From assembly GCA_021151485.1 (NCBI GenBank), contig JAGKXB010000005.1:1-64000 (forward strand): a stretch of DNA of 64,000 bases, read 5' to 3'. This DNA comes from Oxalobacteraceae bacterium. Lineage in GTDB: Bacteria; Pseudomonadota; Gammaproteobacteria; Burkholderiales; Burkholderiaceae_D. The notes below the pieces were generated by a model, which saw nothing but the letters and a program-made list of their open reading frames with translations, was not told where the DNA came from and did no database searches. Position 1 is the first letter of the stretch, and each line of letters begins with the position of its first letter. Of the stretch, positions 11,568 through 23,029 are shown piece by piece. Position numbers and translations under genes: made by a program.

Positions 11568-12044
11568 TTAAATATAACGAACTTCCAACACTTCATATTC
11601 ACGCTCACCGGCTGGCGCCTGTACTACTACAACATCTCCTGCATATTTACCGATCAAGGCACGCGCAATCGGCGAAGTGATGGATATCTTAGATTCTTTC
11701 AAATCCGCTTCATCCAAACCCACAATTTGGTAAGTCGCTTTCTGACCTGATTCAATATCTTCCAAAGAAACTGTGGCACCAAAAACCACACGTCCATCGG
11801 CTTCCAACAAGGTTGGATCAATGATTTGCGCCGAACTTAACTTTCCTTCCAACTCAGCAATACGCCCCTCCACAAACGCTTGACGTTCTTTGGCTGCATC
11901 ATATTCAGCATTTTCAGACAAGTCGCCATGCGAGCGTGCTTCAGCAATCGCATCAATCACAGCACGCCTCTCTTTAGTTTTTAAATTATGCAACTCTTCT
12001 TTTAAAAGCTCTGCGCCACGTTTGGTAATAGGAACTGTATTCAT
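11568..12044 (-). CDS. greA: Transcription elongation factor GreA
   Basis: Rescues backtracked RNA polymerase by stimulating cleavage of the transcript end. The N-terminal coiled-coil finger spans about residues 1-75 and carries the acidic tip in [15 protein letters not shown] (about residues 41-55). The C-terminal FKBP-like domain is complete ([18 protein letters not shown]). At 158 residues it is full length. It lies downstream of carB on the same strand, a conserved order in Burkholderiales. A long perfect inverted repeat lies between its start and the carB stop. Confidence 0.97.
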   Translation of the reverse strand: MNTVPITKRGAELLKEELHNLKTKERRAVIDAIAEARSHGDLSENAEYDAAKERQAFVEGRIAELEGKLSSAQIIDPTLLEADGRVVFGATVSLEDIESGQKATYQIVGLDEADLKESKISITSPIARALIGKYAGDVVVVQAPAGEREYEVLEVRYI

Positions 12045-12090
12045 AATTTTATAAAAATTAATTTTTAATATTAATGATTAATCATTAAGG

Positions 12091-12130
12091 ACAAAGCTCT
12101 ATAGCTTTAGATATAGCTATAGAGCTTTGT
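12091..12130. repeat. Perfect 16-bp inverted repeat between carB and greA
   Basis: Arms ACAAAGCTCTATAGCT (12091-12106) and AGCTATAGAGCTTTGT (12115-12130) are exact reverse complements around an 8-base loop. It lies between the carB stop and the greA start, both on the minus strand. No T-run follows the hairpin on either strand, so it is not a standard terminator. It could be an attenuating or RNA-stabilising hairpin in a carAB-greA message. Confidence 0.75.
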
Positions 12131-12171
12131 AACTTACAAAAAGCAAATTGTAAAATTGCCTTGGTTGTAGA

Positions 12172-15100
12172 TTAATGCAGCGTTTTATGCAAACCCTGTA
12201 AATCATAAACATGCAATGCATCCAAATGCCGCATGCCCTCAACCGCAGCCTCAGCACCTGCAATTGTTGTATAAGTTGTCACACCCGCTGCCAATGCCGA
12301 AGTACGAATAGCACGTGAATCATGAATCGCACTACGTTTTTCTTCAACGGTATTGATAACCAAAGCAATTTCGTGATTTTTGATCATATCAACGATATGA
12401 GGACGACCTTCGATCACTTTATTGACGGTTTCAACTGGCACATCGGCGGCTTTCAACGTCGCTGCCGTTCCCTTGGTAGCAACAATAGAAAAACCCATCG
12501 CCACCAGGTCTTTGGCAACTTGTACCGCACGTGGTTTATCGTTGACTTTGACGCTGATGAACACTTTGCCAGATTGTGGCAGTTTTACGCCAGCACCTAA
12601 TTGAGATTTGACAAATGCCTCGCCAAATGTCATGCCAACACCCATAACTTCGCCGGTGGATTTCATCTCTGGACCAAGTATGGTATCCACGCCAGGAAAT
12701 TTAACGAATGGGAAAACCACTTCCTTAACGCTGAAATAAGGTGGTACCACTTCACTCTTAATCCCTTGCGAGAACAAAGATTGGCCAGCCATGCAGCGCG
12801 CGGCAATTTTTGCCAGCTGCAAACCAGTTGCTTTCGATACAAACGGCACAGTACGCGAAGCACGTGGATTGACTTCCAACACAAAAACAATGTCCTGCGT
12901 TTTGCCATCCACCACTTTTTGCTGAATCGCGAACTGCACGTTCATCAAACCCACCACCTTTAAGCCATGTGCCATCAAGGTAGTTTGGCGTTTCAATTCT
13001 GCGATTGTTTCTTGCGAAAGCGAATACGGTGGCAAGGAACAAGCGGAATCACCTGAATGCACGCCTGCTTGCTCAATGTGTTCCATCACACCAGCAATAA
13101 AGGTATTCTGCCCATCGGAAATACAATCGACATCCACTTCAATCGCATCGTTCAAAAAACGATCCAGCAGCACGGGCGAGTCATGCGATACCTTGACCGC
13201 TTCCCGCATGTAGCGCTCTAAATCGCGTTGCTCATGCACGATTTCCATCGCCCGACCGCCCAATACGTAAGATGGACGAACCACTAATGGATAACCGATT
13301 TCTTGTGCCAAATTCAAGGCATCTTGTTCGGTACGTGCAGTTCTGTTTGGTGGTTGACGCAAATCAAGCGTATGCAGCAATTGCTGGAAGCGCTCGCGAT
13401 CTTCTGCGGCATCAATCATGTCAGGTGAAGTACCGATGATAGGCACGCCATTGGCTTCCAAATCCAACGCGAGTTTCAATGGCGTTTGACCGCCATATTG
13501 CACAATCACGCCAACTGGTTTCTCTTTGGCAACGATTTCCAAGACATCTTCTAGCGTTAACGATTCAAAATACAAACGATCGGACGTATCGTAATCGGTA
13601 GACACAGTCTCAGGATTACAGTTGACCATAATCGTTTCGTAGCCGTCATCACGCAACGCCAATGCCGCGTGCACACAGCAATAGTCAAATTCAATACCCT
13701 GACCAATACGGTTTGGGCCACCGCCCAACACCATGATTTTCTTTTTGTCGCTTGGTTCAGACTCACACTCTTCGTCATAAGTGGAATACATATACGCCGT
13801 TTTAGTCGCGAACTCGCCAGCACAGGTATCAACCCGCTTGTAGACAGGACGAATATGCAAAGCATGGCGTTTTTCACGGACGGCTTTATCGCTGGTTTTG
13901 AGCAACTTTGCCAAACGACGATCTGAAAAACCCTTTTGTTTGAGGCTGAATAAAGTTTGTTTATCCAAAGCCTCAAGCGATTGCGTTTCCAACCACAATT
14001 CAATATCAACGATTTCTTTGATTTGCACCAAGAACCAAGGATCAATATGCGTGAGTTGATGGACTTCTTCCACCGTATAACCTTGCGCATAGGCATCGCC
14101 GACATACCAAATCCTGTCTGGCCCTGGTGTACCTAATTCTTCATCGATGGTTTCGCGATCGCGAGTTTTTTCATTCATGCCATCGACGCCAACCTCAAGG
14201 CCACGCAATGCTTTTTGGAATGATTCCTGAAACGTACGTCCCATCGCCATCACTTCACCGACAGATTTCATTTGTGTCGTCAAATGCGAATCGGCTTGTG
14301 GGAATTTTTCGAATGCGAAACGTGGAATCTTAGTCACGACATAATCAATCGAAGGCTCAAAAGACGCTGGCGTCGCACCGCCCGTAATGTCGTTACGCAA
14401 CTCATCCAAAGTAAAACCAACCGCGAGTTTGGCGGCGATTTTAGCAATCGGGAAACCTGTCGCTTTAGATGCCAACGCAGACGAACGCGAGACACGTGGA
14501 TTCATTTCAATCACGATCATGCGGCCATCTTTGGGATTGATGGAAAACTGCACGTTGGAACCACCGGTATCCACACCGATTTCACGCAAGACAGCAATCG
14601 ATGCATTACGCATGATTTGATACTCTTTATCCGTCAATGTTTGCGCTGGCGCCACGGTAATCGAATCACCCGTGTGTACGCCCATAGGATCAAGATTCTC
14701 GATGGAACAAACGATGATACAGTTGTCGTTCTTATCCCGTACCACCTCCATTTCAAACTCTTTCCAACCGATTAATGATTCTTCAATCAATAACTCGGAA
14801 GTTGGTGAAGCTTCTAAGCCGCGTTTGCAAATGGTTTCAAATTCTTCTTCGTTGTAGGCAATCCCGCCGCCTGTACCACCCATCGTAAAAGAAGGACGAA
14901 TAATGACGGGGAAGCCCAATTCTTTTTGCACTGCCCAGGATTCTTCCATGGTATGAGATACACCTGACTTGGCGGAACCCAAACCAATTTTAGTCATCGC
15001 TTCTTTAAATTTTGAACGATCTTCCGCTTTGTCGATGGCGGCTGGTGTAGCGCCGATCAACTCAACTTGGTATTTCTCCAGAATGCCATGACGATGCAAA

Positions 15101-15402
15101 TCTAGTGCGCAATTGAGCGCAGTTTGTCCGCCCATGGTAGGCAAAATCGCATCTGGGCGTTCTTTGGCAATAATGTGTTGCAACACTTGCCAGGTAATCG
15201 GCTCGATATAGGTAACATCCGCCATGTCGGGATCGGTCATGATGGTGGCGGGATTGCTGTTCACCAAAATGACTTTGTAACCCTCTTCTCTTAATGCCTT
15301 GCATGCTTGCGCGCCGGAATAATCAAATTCACATGCCTGACCAATAATGATCGGCCCTGCACCAATAATCAAAATGCTTTTAATATCATTACGCTTAGGC
15401 AT
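12172..15402 (-). CDS. carB: Carbamoyl-phosphate synthase large subunit
   Basis: Makes carbamoyl phosphate from bicarbonate, ATP and CarA-derived ammonia, for arginine and pyrimidines. The protein shows the internal duplication of the family: two ATP-grasp halves, the first beginning [22 protein letters not shown] and the second [20 protein letters not shown] near residue 560. Metal-binding stretches [18 protein letters not shown] and [18 protein letters not shown] occur in each half. The final ~140 residues form the allosteric MGS-like domain. At 1076 residues it is full length. The start overlaps the end of carA by 8 bp, so the two are translationally coupled. Confidence 0.98.
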   Translation of the reverse strand: MPKRNDIKSILIIGAGPIIIGQACEFDYSGAQACKALREEGYKVILVNSNPATIMTDPDMADVTYIEPITWQVLQHIIAKERPDAILPTMGGQTALNCALDLHRHGILEKYQVELIGATPAAIDKAEDRSKFKEAMTKIGLGSAKSGVSHTMEESWAVQKELGFPVIIRPSFTMGGTGGGIAYNEEEFETICKRGLEASPTSELLIEESLIGWKEFEMEVVRDKNDNCIIVCSIENLDPMGVHTGDSITVAPAQTLTDKEYQIMRNASIAVLREIGVDTGGSNVQFSINPKDGRMIVIEMNPRVSRSSALASKATGFPIAKIAAKLAVGFTLDELRNDITGGATPASFEPSIDYVVTKIPRFAFEKFPQADSHLTTQMKSVGEVMAMGRTFQESFQKALRGLEVGVDGMNEKTRDRETIDEELGTPGPDRIWYVGDAYAQGYTVEEVHQLTHIDPWFLVQIKEIVDIELWLETQSLEALDKQTLFSLKQKGFSDRRLAKLLKTSDKAVREKRHALHIRPVYKRVDTCAGEFATKTAYMYSTYDEECESEPSDKKKIMVLGGGPNRIGQGIEFDYCCVHAALALRDDGYETIMVNCNPETVSTDYDTSDRLYFESLTLEDVLEIVAKEKPVGVIVQYGGQTPLKLALDLEANGVPIIGTSPDMIDAAEDRERFQQLLHTLDLRQPPNRTARTEQDALNLAQEIGYPLVVRPSYVLGGRAMEIVHEQRDLERYMREAVKVSHDSPVLLDRFLNDAIEVDVDCISDGQNTFIAGVMEHIEQAGVHSGDSACSLPPYSLSQETIAELKRQTTLMAHGLKVVGLMNVQFAIQQKVVDGKTQDIVFVLEVNPRASRTVPFVSKATGLQLAKIAARCMAGQSLFSQGIKSEVVPPYFSVKEVVFPFVKFPGVDTILGPEMKSTGEVMGVGMTFGEAFVKSQLGAGVKLPQSGKVFISVKVNDKPRAVQVAKDLVAMGFSIVATKGTAATLKAADVPVETVNKVIEGRPHIVDMIKNHEIALVINTVEEKRSAIHDSRAIRTSALAAGVTTYTTIAGAEAAVEGMRHLDALHVYDLQGLHKTLH

Positions 15403-16552
15403 TCTTATACTTCTCCATCATATTCACAAAGCGATCAAACAAAGATGCAATATCATGCGGCCCTGGTGAAGCTTCAGGATGACCTTGAAAACAAAACGCA
15501 GGTTTATCCGTACGCGCAAAACCCTGCAATGAACCATCGAACAAGGACACATGCGTCACCCTGCAATTAGCAGGCAAAGACGCTGGGTCCACTGCAAAAC
15601 CATGGTTCTGCGAAGTAATCAACACTTGTTTTGTATCTAAATCTTGTACTGGGTGATTGGCACCATGGTGACCAAATTTCATTTTGAGTGTCTTAGCACC
15701 AGACGCCAAAGCCATGATTTGATGACCAAGGCAAATACCAAAAGTAGGAATACCACGTTCAATGCACTCTTTAGCAGCAGCAATCGCATAATCACAAGGC
15801 TCTGGGTCACCAGGCCCATTCGACAAAAAGATGCCATCTGGTTGATAAGCTAAGGCGTCGGCAGCGGAAGATTGCGCTGGCAACACCGTCACCTTGCAAC
15901 CGCGCTCAGCTAACATGCGCAGAATATTGAACTTGACGCCAAAATCGAACGCCACCACGTGATATGGCTTGGCATGCGTAGATTTCACATCAGCAGGATT
16001 GAGCTTCCACTCTGTTTCAGTCCATTCATACGCCTGTTTGGTAGAAACGATTTTGGCCAAATCCATGCCAGCCAGGCCAGGGAATGAAGCCGCCAGCTCT
16101 TTAGCTTTGATTGCGTTTTCACCAACTAAAATGGCACCGCTTTGGGCACCTTTTTCGCGTAATAAACGCGTCAGTTTTCTGGTATCGATGCCAGCGATGG
16201 CAACGATATTTTCAGCTTTCAAATAATCCGACAAGGTTTGAGTTGAGCGAAAATTCGAAACAGTAAGGGGTAAATCTTTGATGATGAGACCAGCAGCATG
16301 AACTTTGGTCGATTCAATGTCTTCTTGGTTGACACCGGTATTACCGATATGCGGATAAGTGAGTGTCACAATTTGGCGCGAATAACTAGGATCAGTCAAA
16401 ATTTCCTGATAACCCGTCATGGCCGTATTAAAGACGACTTCGCCTATCGTATGACCGGATGCACCAATTGAAAAACCTTGAAAAATCGACCCATCTGCGA
16501 GCGCTAGGATGGCCGGAACGGTAGGGCCAGAAAAAAACGATGGCAAGGGCAA
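15395..16552 (-). CDS. carA: Carbamoyl-phosphate synthase small subunit
   Basis: Glutamine amidotransferase subunit that delivers ammonia to CarB. The class I amidotransferase triad is visible: nucleophile cysteine in FGICLGHQ and the His/Glu pair in GHPEASPGP. The N-terminal CarA-specific domain (residues 1-~190) includes [20 protein letters not shown]. Length 385 residues is normal. The gene leads the carA-carB pair. A TATAAT hexamer on the minus strand at 16687-16692 in the upstream gap is a possible -10 box; no convincing -35 or arginine/pyrimidine operator was recognised. Confidence 0.97.
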   Translation of the reverse strand: MPLPSFFSGPTVPAILALADGSIFQGFSIGASGHTIGEVVFNTAMTGYQEILTDPSYSRQIVTLTYPHIGNTGVNQEDIESTKVHAAGLIIKDLPLTVSNFRSTQTLSDYLKAENIVAIAGIDTRKLTRLLREKGAQSGAILVGENAIKAKELAASFPGLAGMDLAKIVSTKQAYEWTETEWKLNPADVKSTHAKPYHVVAFDFGVKFNILRMLAERGCKVTVLPAQSSAADALAYQPDGIFLSNGPGDPEPCDYAIAAAKECIERGIPTFGICLGHQIMALASGAKTLKMKFGHHGANHPVQDLDTKQVLITSQNHGFAVDPASLPANCRVTHVSLFDGSLQGFARTDKPAFCFQGHPEASPGPHDIASLFDRFVNMMEKYKNA

Positions 16553-16849
16553 CTCCTGATTAGTTACCGTAGCACAACGTCAACACGACATGACACACAC
16601 CAAGCTGACGCCTGATTATTTGCTAGTCGTTTTTGATTTGATGATGGTATGCGCTACGGTGGATGTAAGATAGGTTAAACCTTGCGATTATAGCGTAGAA
16701 CCGCATTTCCAGCTACTACCAACGCAGCACAAATCTCTTACGAACAGATGTTTAATCTCAAATTTATATTGTTAAATTAATATCAATAACACCTAACAAG
16801 CGCCTTTTACGGTAACCTTGCGCTCTTATAGTTTCCTTATAGAAATTTC
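16553..16849. other. Divergent intergenic region, carA / methyltransferase
   Basis: About 300 bp between two divergent genes. The carA side holds the possible -10 hexamer noted under carA. The side near 16740-16800 is AT-rich, as expected for a promoter of the methyltransferase gene. No gene, RNA or clear operator was recognised. Confidence 0.5.
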
Positions 16850-18028
16850 ATGAACAATTCGATTAATCCCTCTACCAATCTCCCCCCTCTTATCAGCTGG
16901 GAAGAAGGTGGCGAAACTCGTACGGCACGCTGGCGATCAGAAAGTGGCATGTCTGCCCCTAAACGTGTGATGATTGCTGATGACACCATCACAGCCGATA
17001 CAGCTTATCGCCTAGCCTGTGAAGGAACGGCCATGTTGTGGCGAGGTGATTTTCAAAATGCACGCCAATTGCTACAGGCCATGGCGCGACGGATTAGTAA
17101 AAAACCGCGCAAAACAAACAAAAAAGCCGTTGCCAAAACGGAAAATAAATCTCCAGCCTTCGCTTTTCATTTGCACCGACAAGCACAATCACAACGCGCA
17201 CGTGTATTGGGAATGTTGTTACTGCCTTTTGAGTCAGACTATCGTATTCCTCTACGACGCGCACCAAATGTGCAACTCGCATGTAGCGAAGTTTACGGGG
17301 CAAGTGAGGAGCCATTCGTCATCTCATTCCGTGAATTGCTAGGCTTGATCAGCGCACACGAGTGGCGAAAAAATGGCTTGCTAGTTTCAGTATTGGGTGA
17401 ACGCATTCATCCTCATTACGGTGTGTTTGCTCCCATCCGTGAGGAATATATTGATCTACTTGCCAAAACACCTTTGCCAACAAAACTCACGTCGCTGGCT
17501 TTTGATATCGGGACAGGCACTGGAGTGCTGTCACTAATGCTAGCGCGGCGTGGTGTCAAACATATTATCGCCACCGACCAAGATCCACGCGCACTAACTT
17601 GCGCAAGAGAAAATATGGTGCGACTCGGATTATCGCAACAAATAGAAGTGATACAAGCCGACTTATTTCCACCAGGGCAAGCACCATTAATCATCTGTAA
17701 TCCACCCTGGGTGCCAGCGCGACCAAGCTCACCCATTGAATTTGCAGTCTACGATCCAGAAAACCGCATGCTGCGTGGATTCCTGAACGGATTGGCAGCA
17801 CATTTAACAGTAGATGGTGAAGGTTGGTTAATCTTGTCTGATCTAGCTGAACATTTAGGTCTGCGTACGCGCGCCGAATTACAAACCATGATTGATACAG
17901 CAGGACTAAAAGTATTGGGTCGGTTAGATGTTAAAGCCACTCACCCTAAAGCCACAGACGGCACTGATCTATTGCATGCAGCACGTGCAGCTGAAGTAAC
18001 ATCTTTATGGAGACTCGCTAAAAATTAA
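16850..18028 (+). CDS. Class I SAM-dependent methyltransferase (NPPW motif, N-methyltransferase type)
   Basis: 392-residue protein with a Rossmann methyltransferase domain in its C-terminal half. Motif I reads FDIGTGTGVLSLMLARRG at about 218-235 and motif IV reads NPPWVPA at 284-290. The NPPW/Y motif is typical of enzymes that methylate an exocyclic or side-chain nitrogen, such as PrmB/PrmC and RlmF-like proteins. The N-terminal ~200 residues have no domain I recognise and include a lysine-rich stretch (about 83-100). The substrate cannot be told from sequence. It stands alone on the plus strand between carA and an unrelated secreted protein. Confidence 0.8.
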   Translation: MNNSINPSTNLPPLISWEEGGETRTARWRSESGMSAPKRVMIADDTITADTAYRLACEGTAMLWRGDFQNARQLLQAMARRISKKPRKTNKKAVAKTENKSPAFAFHLHRQAQSQRARVLGMLLLPFESDYRIPLRRAPNVQLACSEVYGASEEPFVISFRELLGLISAHEWRKNGLLVSVLGERIHPHYGVFAPIREEYIDLLAKTPLPTKLTSLAFDIGTGTGVLSLMLARRGVKHIIATDQDPRALTCARENMVRLGLSQQIEVIQADLFPPGQAPLIICNPPWVPARPSSPIEFAVYDPENRMLRGFLNGLAAHLTVDGEGWLILSDLAEHLGLRTRAELQTMIDTAGLKVLGRLDVKATHPKATDGTDLLHAARAAEVTSLWRLAKN

Positions 18029-18176
18029 TAAGAAAACAATAAAATCTTTGCATGTATGTGTTGTATAGACTACTATTCCTCAAAATAAAAAAATCACCAC
18101 TTTAATCAGCCTCAACTCCGATCAAGAATTACAGTATCTATTTTGGTTGGAATTTTTATAAATAAGGGAGATAAAA

Positions 18177-18854
18177 ATGAAACATAAATTAATGACTGGA
18201 TTGTTGGCGGGTTTACTTACAACCAGTGCACATGCCGCTTTTGTCGCTCAAACAGTTCCAAGTGGAGATACAGGAACCAAACTGGAAAACGTTGTGTCTT
18301 CCTCGACCATTCAAAAGTTAGGCTTGACTGGTAAAAATTGCCTAGTATCTCTACCCGATTCCAATAAAAACACAGCGCGAGTTGCAAGATTCAGAGGACA
18401 CTTAAGTGCTTGGATTGCCTCTCAAACTCCAGACACTAATTTACCCAGAATTTACCTGCATAGAGAAGGTGACAGCAGAGTACTTTTAGTTGGCCCAGCT
18501 GAAAATGTAGATGGCAGTATGGGATACGGTGATAATCTCATCATTAAGCAACGTGAAAGTGAAGGAGACCGCGATCAAACTCCAATGGGCCTTGCTGACA
18601 AAAGCAATGAAATTCATTGGATCCGTCTAGCAACAATAGATACAGCAGGAGCAGGATTAAAGGCGTATGAAGATGGGGCGCTGGATGCAGACAGAATAGG
18701 AAAATTAACTTTTAGGGTAAAAGACGGCAGACTGGACAAAGCTACTATCAAGCACCCCAAACCACGCATGGACTGGGATGGCAACACTATTACAGCCCTG
18801 ACCATTAAATTAGGCGGGACAATGCGCGTATTTGGTTTGTGCATGTACGATTAA
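18177..18854 (+). CDS. Unrecognised secreted protein
   Basis: 225-residue protein with a clear signal peptide (MKHKLMTGLLAGLLTTSAHA, likely cut after AHA), so it should be exported to the periplasm or beyond. A strong AGGGAG ribosome site precedes the ATG. The mature protein has no motif I recognise; it is predicted by eye to be mainly beta-strand and contains two cysteines (in KNCLVSL and the C-terminal GLCMYD) that could form a disulfide. It is flanked by a terminator shared with groEL. Its 5' gap of 148 bp suggests its own promoter. Function unknown. Confidence 0.75.
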   Translation: MKHKLMTGLLAGLLTTSAHAAFVAQTVPSGDTGTKLENVVSSSTIQKLGLTGKNCLVSLPDSNKNTARVARFRGHLSAWIASQTPDTNLPRIYLHREGDSRVLLVGPAENVDGSMGYGDNLIIKQRESEGDRDQTPMGLADKSNEIHWIRLATIDTAGAGLKAYEDGALDADRIGKLTFRVKDGRLDKATIKHPKPRMDWDGNTITALTIKLGGTMRVFGLCMYD

Positions 18855-18917
18855 TCAACAAAATTAATCAACAAAATTGATTGATGAAAATTAATTAATA
18901 AAAAATTCATCAATCGT

Positions 18918-18956
18918 AAAAAAAGCTTGCCAGGCGTGAACCTGACAAGCTTTTTT
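18918..18956. terminator. Bidirectional terminator between secreted protein gene and groEL
   Basis: Hairpin with arms AAGCTTGCCAGG and CCTGACAAGCTT (one mismatch), loop CGTGAA, flanked by an A-run and a T-run. It lies between the convergent ends of the secreted-protein gene and groEL and can stop both transcripts. Confidence 0.9.
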
Positions 18957-18996
18957 AGTTTGGCAATCTAGTAATTTAGTAATAACGTAATCTAAA

Positions 18997-20676
<1,680 letters not shown>

Positions 20677-20700
20677 TTAATTTTTAAATATTTAACTTAA

Positions 20701-20991
20701 TTATTTACCAACAATTGCCATGATGTCTTCTTCACGCATCACCAGCAATTCTTCGCCGTCAACCTTAACGGTTTGGCCAGAATATTTACCAAACAAAACA
20801 CGGTCACCTACTTTGACATCGAGTGGGCGAACTGTACCGTTTTCCAAAATCTTGCCATTACCCACAGCAAGAATTTCACCTTGATCTGGCTTTTCAGCTG
20901 CAGCATCAGGGATAAAAATACCGGATGCAGTTTTTGTTTCTTGGTCTAAACGTTTAACAATAACGCGATCGTGCAAAGGGCGAAGACTCAT
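20701..20991 (-). CDS. groES: Co-chaperonin GroES
   Basis: 10-kDa lid of the GroEL chamber. The start [16 protein letters not shown] at 20991 gives the usual 96 residues and has AAGGA upstream; a longer reading from 21033 adds 14 unlikely residues. The mobile loop [18 protein letters not shown] is intact. First gene of the groES-groEL operon, with a CIRCE element and a heat-shock type promoter upstream. Confidence 0.98.
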   Translation of the reverse strand: MSLRPLHDRVIVKRLDQETKTASGIFIPDAAAEKPDQGEILAVGNGKILENGTVRPLDVKVGDRVLFGKYSGQTVKVDGEELLVMREEDIMAIVGK

Positions 20992-21070
20992 AAAAAATCC
21001 TTTAAATTCATGAATGGTTGAGTTTTGCGGCAAGCTGCTAATAACAACTCTACCGCGCCAGGGAGAGATT

Positions 21071-21097
21071 TTAGCACTCTCAACTAACGAGTGCTAA
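21071..21097 (-). promoter_or_regulatory. CIRCE operator (HrcA binding site) of groESL
   Basis: Exact match to the CIRCE consensus TTAGCACTC-N9-GAGTGCTAA, 80 bp upstream of the groES start. In known systems the HrcA repressor binds here and is released on heat shock. HrcA itself is not in the window. Confidence 0.97.
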
Positions 21098-21126
21098 ATA
21101 TAGGGATAGGTATTTTGTTTTTCAAG
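21098..21126 (-). promoter_or_regulatory. Sigma-32 type heat-shock promoter of groESL
   Basis: On the minus strand CTTGAAA (21126-21120) is followed after 14 bases by CCCTATAT (21105-21098), close to the RpoH consensus CTTGAAA-N(11-16)-CCCCATnT. It directly abuts the CIRCE operator, so groESL would be under both positive (RpoH) and negative (HrcA) heat control, as known in some betaproteobacteria. Confidence 0.8.
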
Positions 21127-21167
21127 ATAATCTTGATCAAAATTTTATGATCAACATTATCTTGAAA
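21120..21167. repeat. Long inverted repeat spanning the groESL -35 region
   Basis: Arms TTTCAAGATAATCTTGATC and GATCAACATTATCTTGAAA are reverse complements except for one position, around a 10-base AT loop. The inner end of the groESL -35 box is part of one arm, and the other arm carries a second CTTGAAA-like sequence facing the other way. It lies between the aroC stop and groES. It could be an aroC hairpin end or an extra regulator site. Confidence 0.75.
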
Positions 21168-21182
21168 GCATCTTGAGAGGTT

Positions 21183-22286
21183 TTATGCTTGCGCAGAGAT
21201 CTTAGGTGTCGCCACCTGCACATCAGCACATTGCGCTCTGTATCGCAAAGCGTGATCCATCAGCACCAGCGCCAACATGGCTTCCGCAATCGGTGCAGCA
21301 CGAATACCGACACACGGATCATGACGACCAAATGTTTCCACTATGATGGGATTGCCATCTTTATCGATGGAACGACGTGGAACGCGAATGGAGGAAGTCG
21401 GTTTAATCGCAATCGAAACAGTAATATCTTGACCAGTCGAAATGCCACCCAAAACACCACCAGCATTGTTTCCAATAAAACCCTGCGGTGTTAACTCATC
21501 GCCATGCTCAGAACCTTTTTGCACCACAGATCGGAAACCAGCGCCAATTTCCACGCCTTTGACCGCATTGATGCCCATCATGGCATACGCAATATCAGCA
21601 TCCAGCTTGTCGTAAATCGGCTGCCCCAATCCAACTGGTACATTTTGTGCCACAACATCAATACGCGCGCCAATCGAATCCCCTGCTTTGCGCAAGGCAT
21701 CCATCGTATCTTCCAATTCGGTGATCAAAACGGGATTGTTATTAGCGGCAAAAAATGGGTTCTTGCTCACGTGTTCCCATGATTCAAATGGAATAACAAC
21801 ACTCCCCAATTGACTCATGCAAGCCTTAAAACTCGTTCCGTATTGCTGATGCAACCATTTTTTTGCTATTGCTGCCGCACCGACCACCGGTGCAGTTAGG
21901 CGCGCTGAAGAGCGACCACCACCACGTGGATCACGGATCCCGTATTTATGCCAGTAAGTGTAATCCGCGTGACCAGGCCGGAATGTATCGGTGATGTTGC
22001 CGTAATCCTTGCTACGCTGATCTTCGTTACGTATCAACAAGGTAATGGGCGTACCCGTCGTTTTGCCTTCAAAAACGCCGGATAGAATTTCAACGGTATC
22101 AGATTCTTGACGCTGGGTTACGTGACGTGATGTGCCCGGTTTACGACGATCCAATTCGGGCTGAATATCGGCCTCAGACAATACCAAGCCAGGTGGGCAA
22201 CCATCAATAATGCAACCGATGGCTGGGCCATGCGATTCGCCGAAAGTGGTCACAGTAAAAAGCAAGCCGAAAGTGTTACCTGACAT
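21183..22286 (-). CDS. aroC: Chorismate synthase
   Basis: Last enzyme of the shikimate pathway, converting EPSP to chorismate with reduced FMN. Family signatures are clear: [20 protein letters not shown] near residues 13-32, the central [11 protein letters not shown] region near 120, and [16 protein letters not shown] near 250 and [17 protein letters not shown] near 320. Length 367 residues is normal. It is upstream of groES on the same strand but separated by the heat-shock control region, so it is probably a separate unit. Confidence 0.97.
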   Translation of the reverse strand: MSGNTFGLLFTVTTFGESHGPAIGCIIDGCPPGLVLSEADIQPELDRRKPGTSRHVTQRQESDTVEILSGVFEGKTTGTPITLLIRNEDQRSKDYGNITDTFRPGHADYTYWHKYGIRDPRGGGRSSARLTAPVVGAAAIAKKWLHQQYGTSFKACMSQLGSVVIPFESWEHVSKNPFFAANNNPVLITELEDTMDALRKAGDSIGARIDVVAQNVPVGLGQPIYDKLDADIAYAMMGINAVKGVEIGAGFRSVVQKGSEHGDELTPQGFIGNNAGGVLGGISTGQDITVSIAIKPTSSIRVPRRSIDKDGNPIIVETFGRHDPCVGIRAAPIAEAMLALVLMDHALRYRAQCADVQVATPKISAQA

Positions 22287-22347
22287 GATTGATATAGGGA
22301 TAAATAGAAATAAAAATGGAAAATTATTTATTTTTAGTCAATTTAAA

Positions 22348-22905
22348 TCACTTTAAATTACTAATTTCACGCTTTAATGCCTCAATGTTGCGGTTGGTAC
22401 GACTGATGTTGTCGCGCATCTGGCCAACCCGCTCCTGATACTTAGCGTAATTACGCTCATCACCTTGTCGCTCAGGTTCACCATTATTAAAATCGCGCTT
22501 CAAAGTAGCAAGTTTTGCTTCTTCTGCTTTTAACTCATCGGACAAAATTTGGTATCTATCATTGTCACGAGCTTTTTGCGTGCTGCTGTCCACTCTGGGA
22601 AAATCGTACGGTGTAGCAGAATTGAAAGATTTTGCAGAATTAACATTCAACGTAGAACTGGAAGCAGATGAGGAAAAACTCGCAACAGCCGTTTGCTTAG
22701 CATGAGGTTTAAAAGGCGCAGGAATGGTAGTAATGCTAGGCAAATCCACTCGCTTGCAGCCTTTTTTATTCTCGATTCCCGTATTTTGATATGTCTTACG
22801 CCCGTGCTCATCAACGCACAAATACACCATCGTCTGTGTTTGCGCATGGATGTTTTGCATCATGACGCACAAGGATAAAAACATTAAAAAAAATACGTGT
22901 TTCAT
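22348..22905 (-). CDS. Small secreted protein, DUF4124-like N-terminus and coiled-coil C-terminus
   Basis: 185 residues. A signal peptide (MKHVFFLMFLSLCVMMQNIHA) is followed by VYLCVDEHGRKTYQNTG, resembling the DUF4124 pattern of small periplasmic proteins that are often found next to glnA in Burkholderiales. A Ser/Ala-rich linker (about 70-95) leads to a charged helical region (about 115-185, e.g. LKAEEAKLATLKRDF) that looks like a coiled coil. It lies downstream of glnA on the same strand. The family has no established function; the location suggests envelope. Confidence 0.75.
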   Translation of the reverse strand: MKHVFFLMFLSLCVMMQNIHAQTQTMVYLCVDEHGRKTYQNTGIENKKGCKRVDLPSITTIPAPFKPHAKQTAVASFSSSASSSTLNVNSAKSFNSATPYDFPRVDSSTQKARDNDRYQILSDELKAEEAKLATLKRDFNNGEPERQGDERNYAKYQERVGQMRDNISRTNRNIEALKREISNLK

Positions 22906-22990
22906 AAATTTATACGAATTATTTACATGAATTATTTATATGAATTCTATGAACAACATAAACAACATAAAACGTAACGATACAAACAAA

Positions 22991-23013
22991 TATGGGCGGA
23001 CTTAGCCGCCCAT
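22991..23013 (-). terminator. Hairpin after glnA
   Basis: GC-rich inverted repeat TGGGCGG...CCGCCCA just downstream of the glnA stop. The following T-run is short (ATATTTG), so termination is plausible but may be partial, with read-through into the small secreted-protein gene. Confidence 0.6.
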
Positions 23014-23029
23014 TACTACAGTCTTACAA

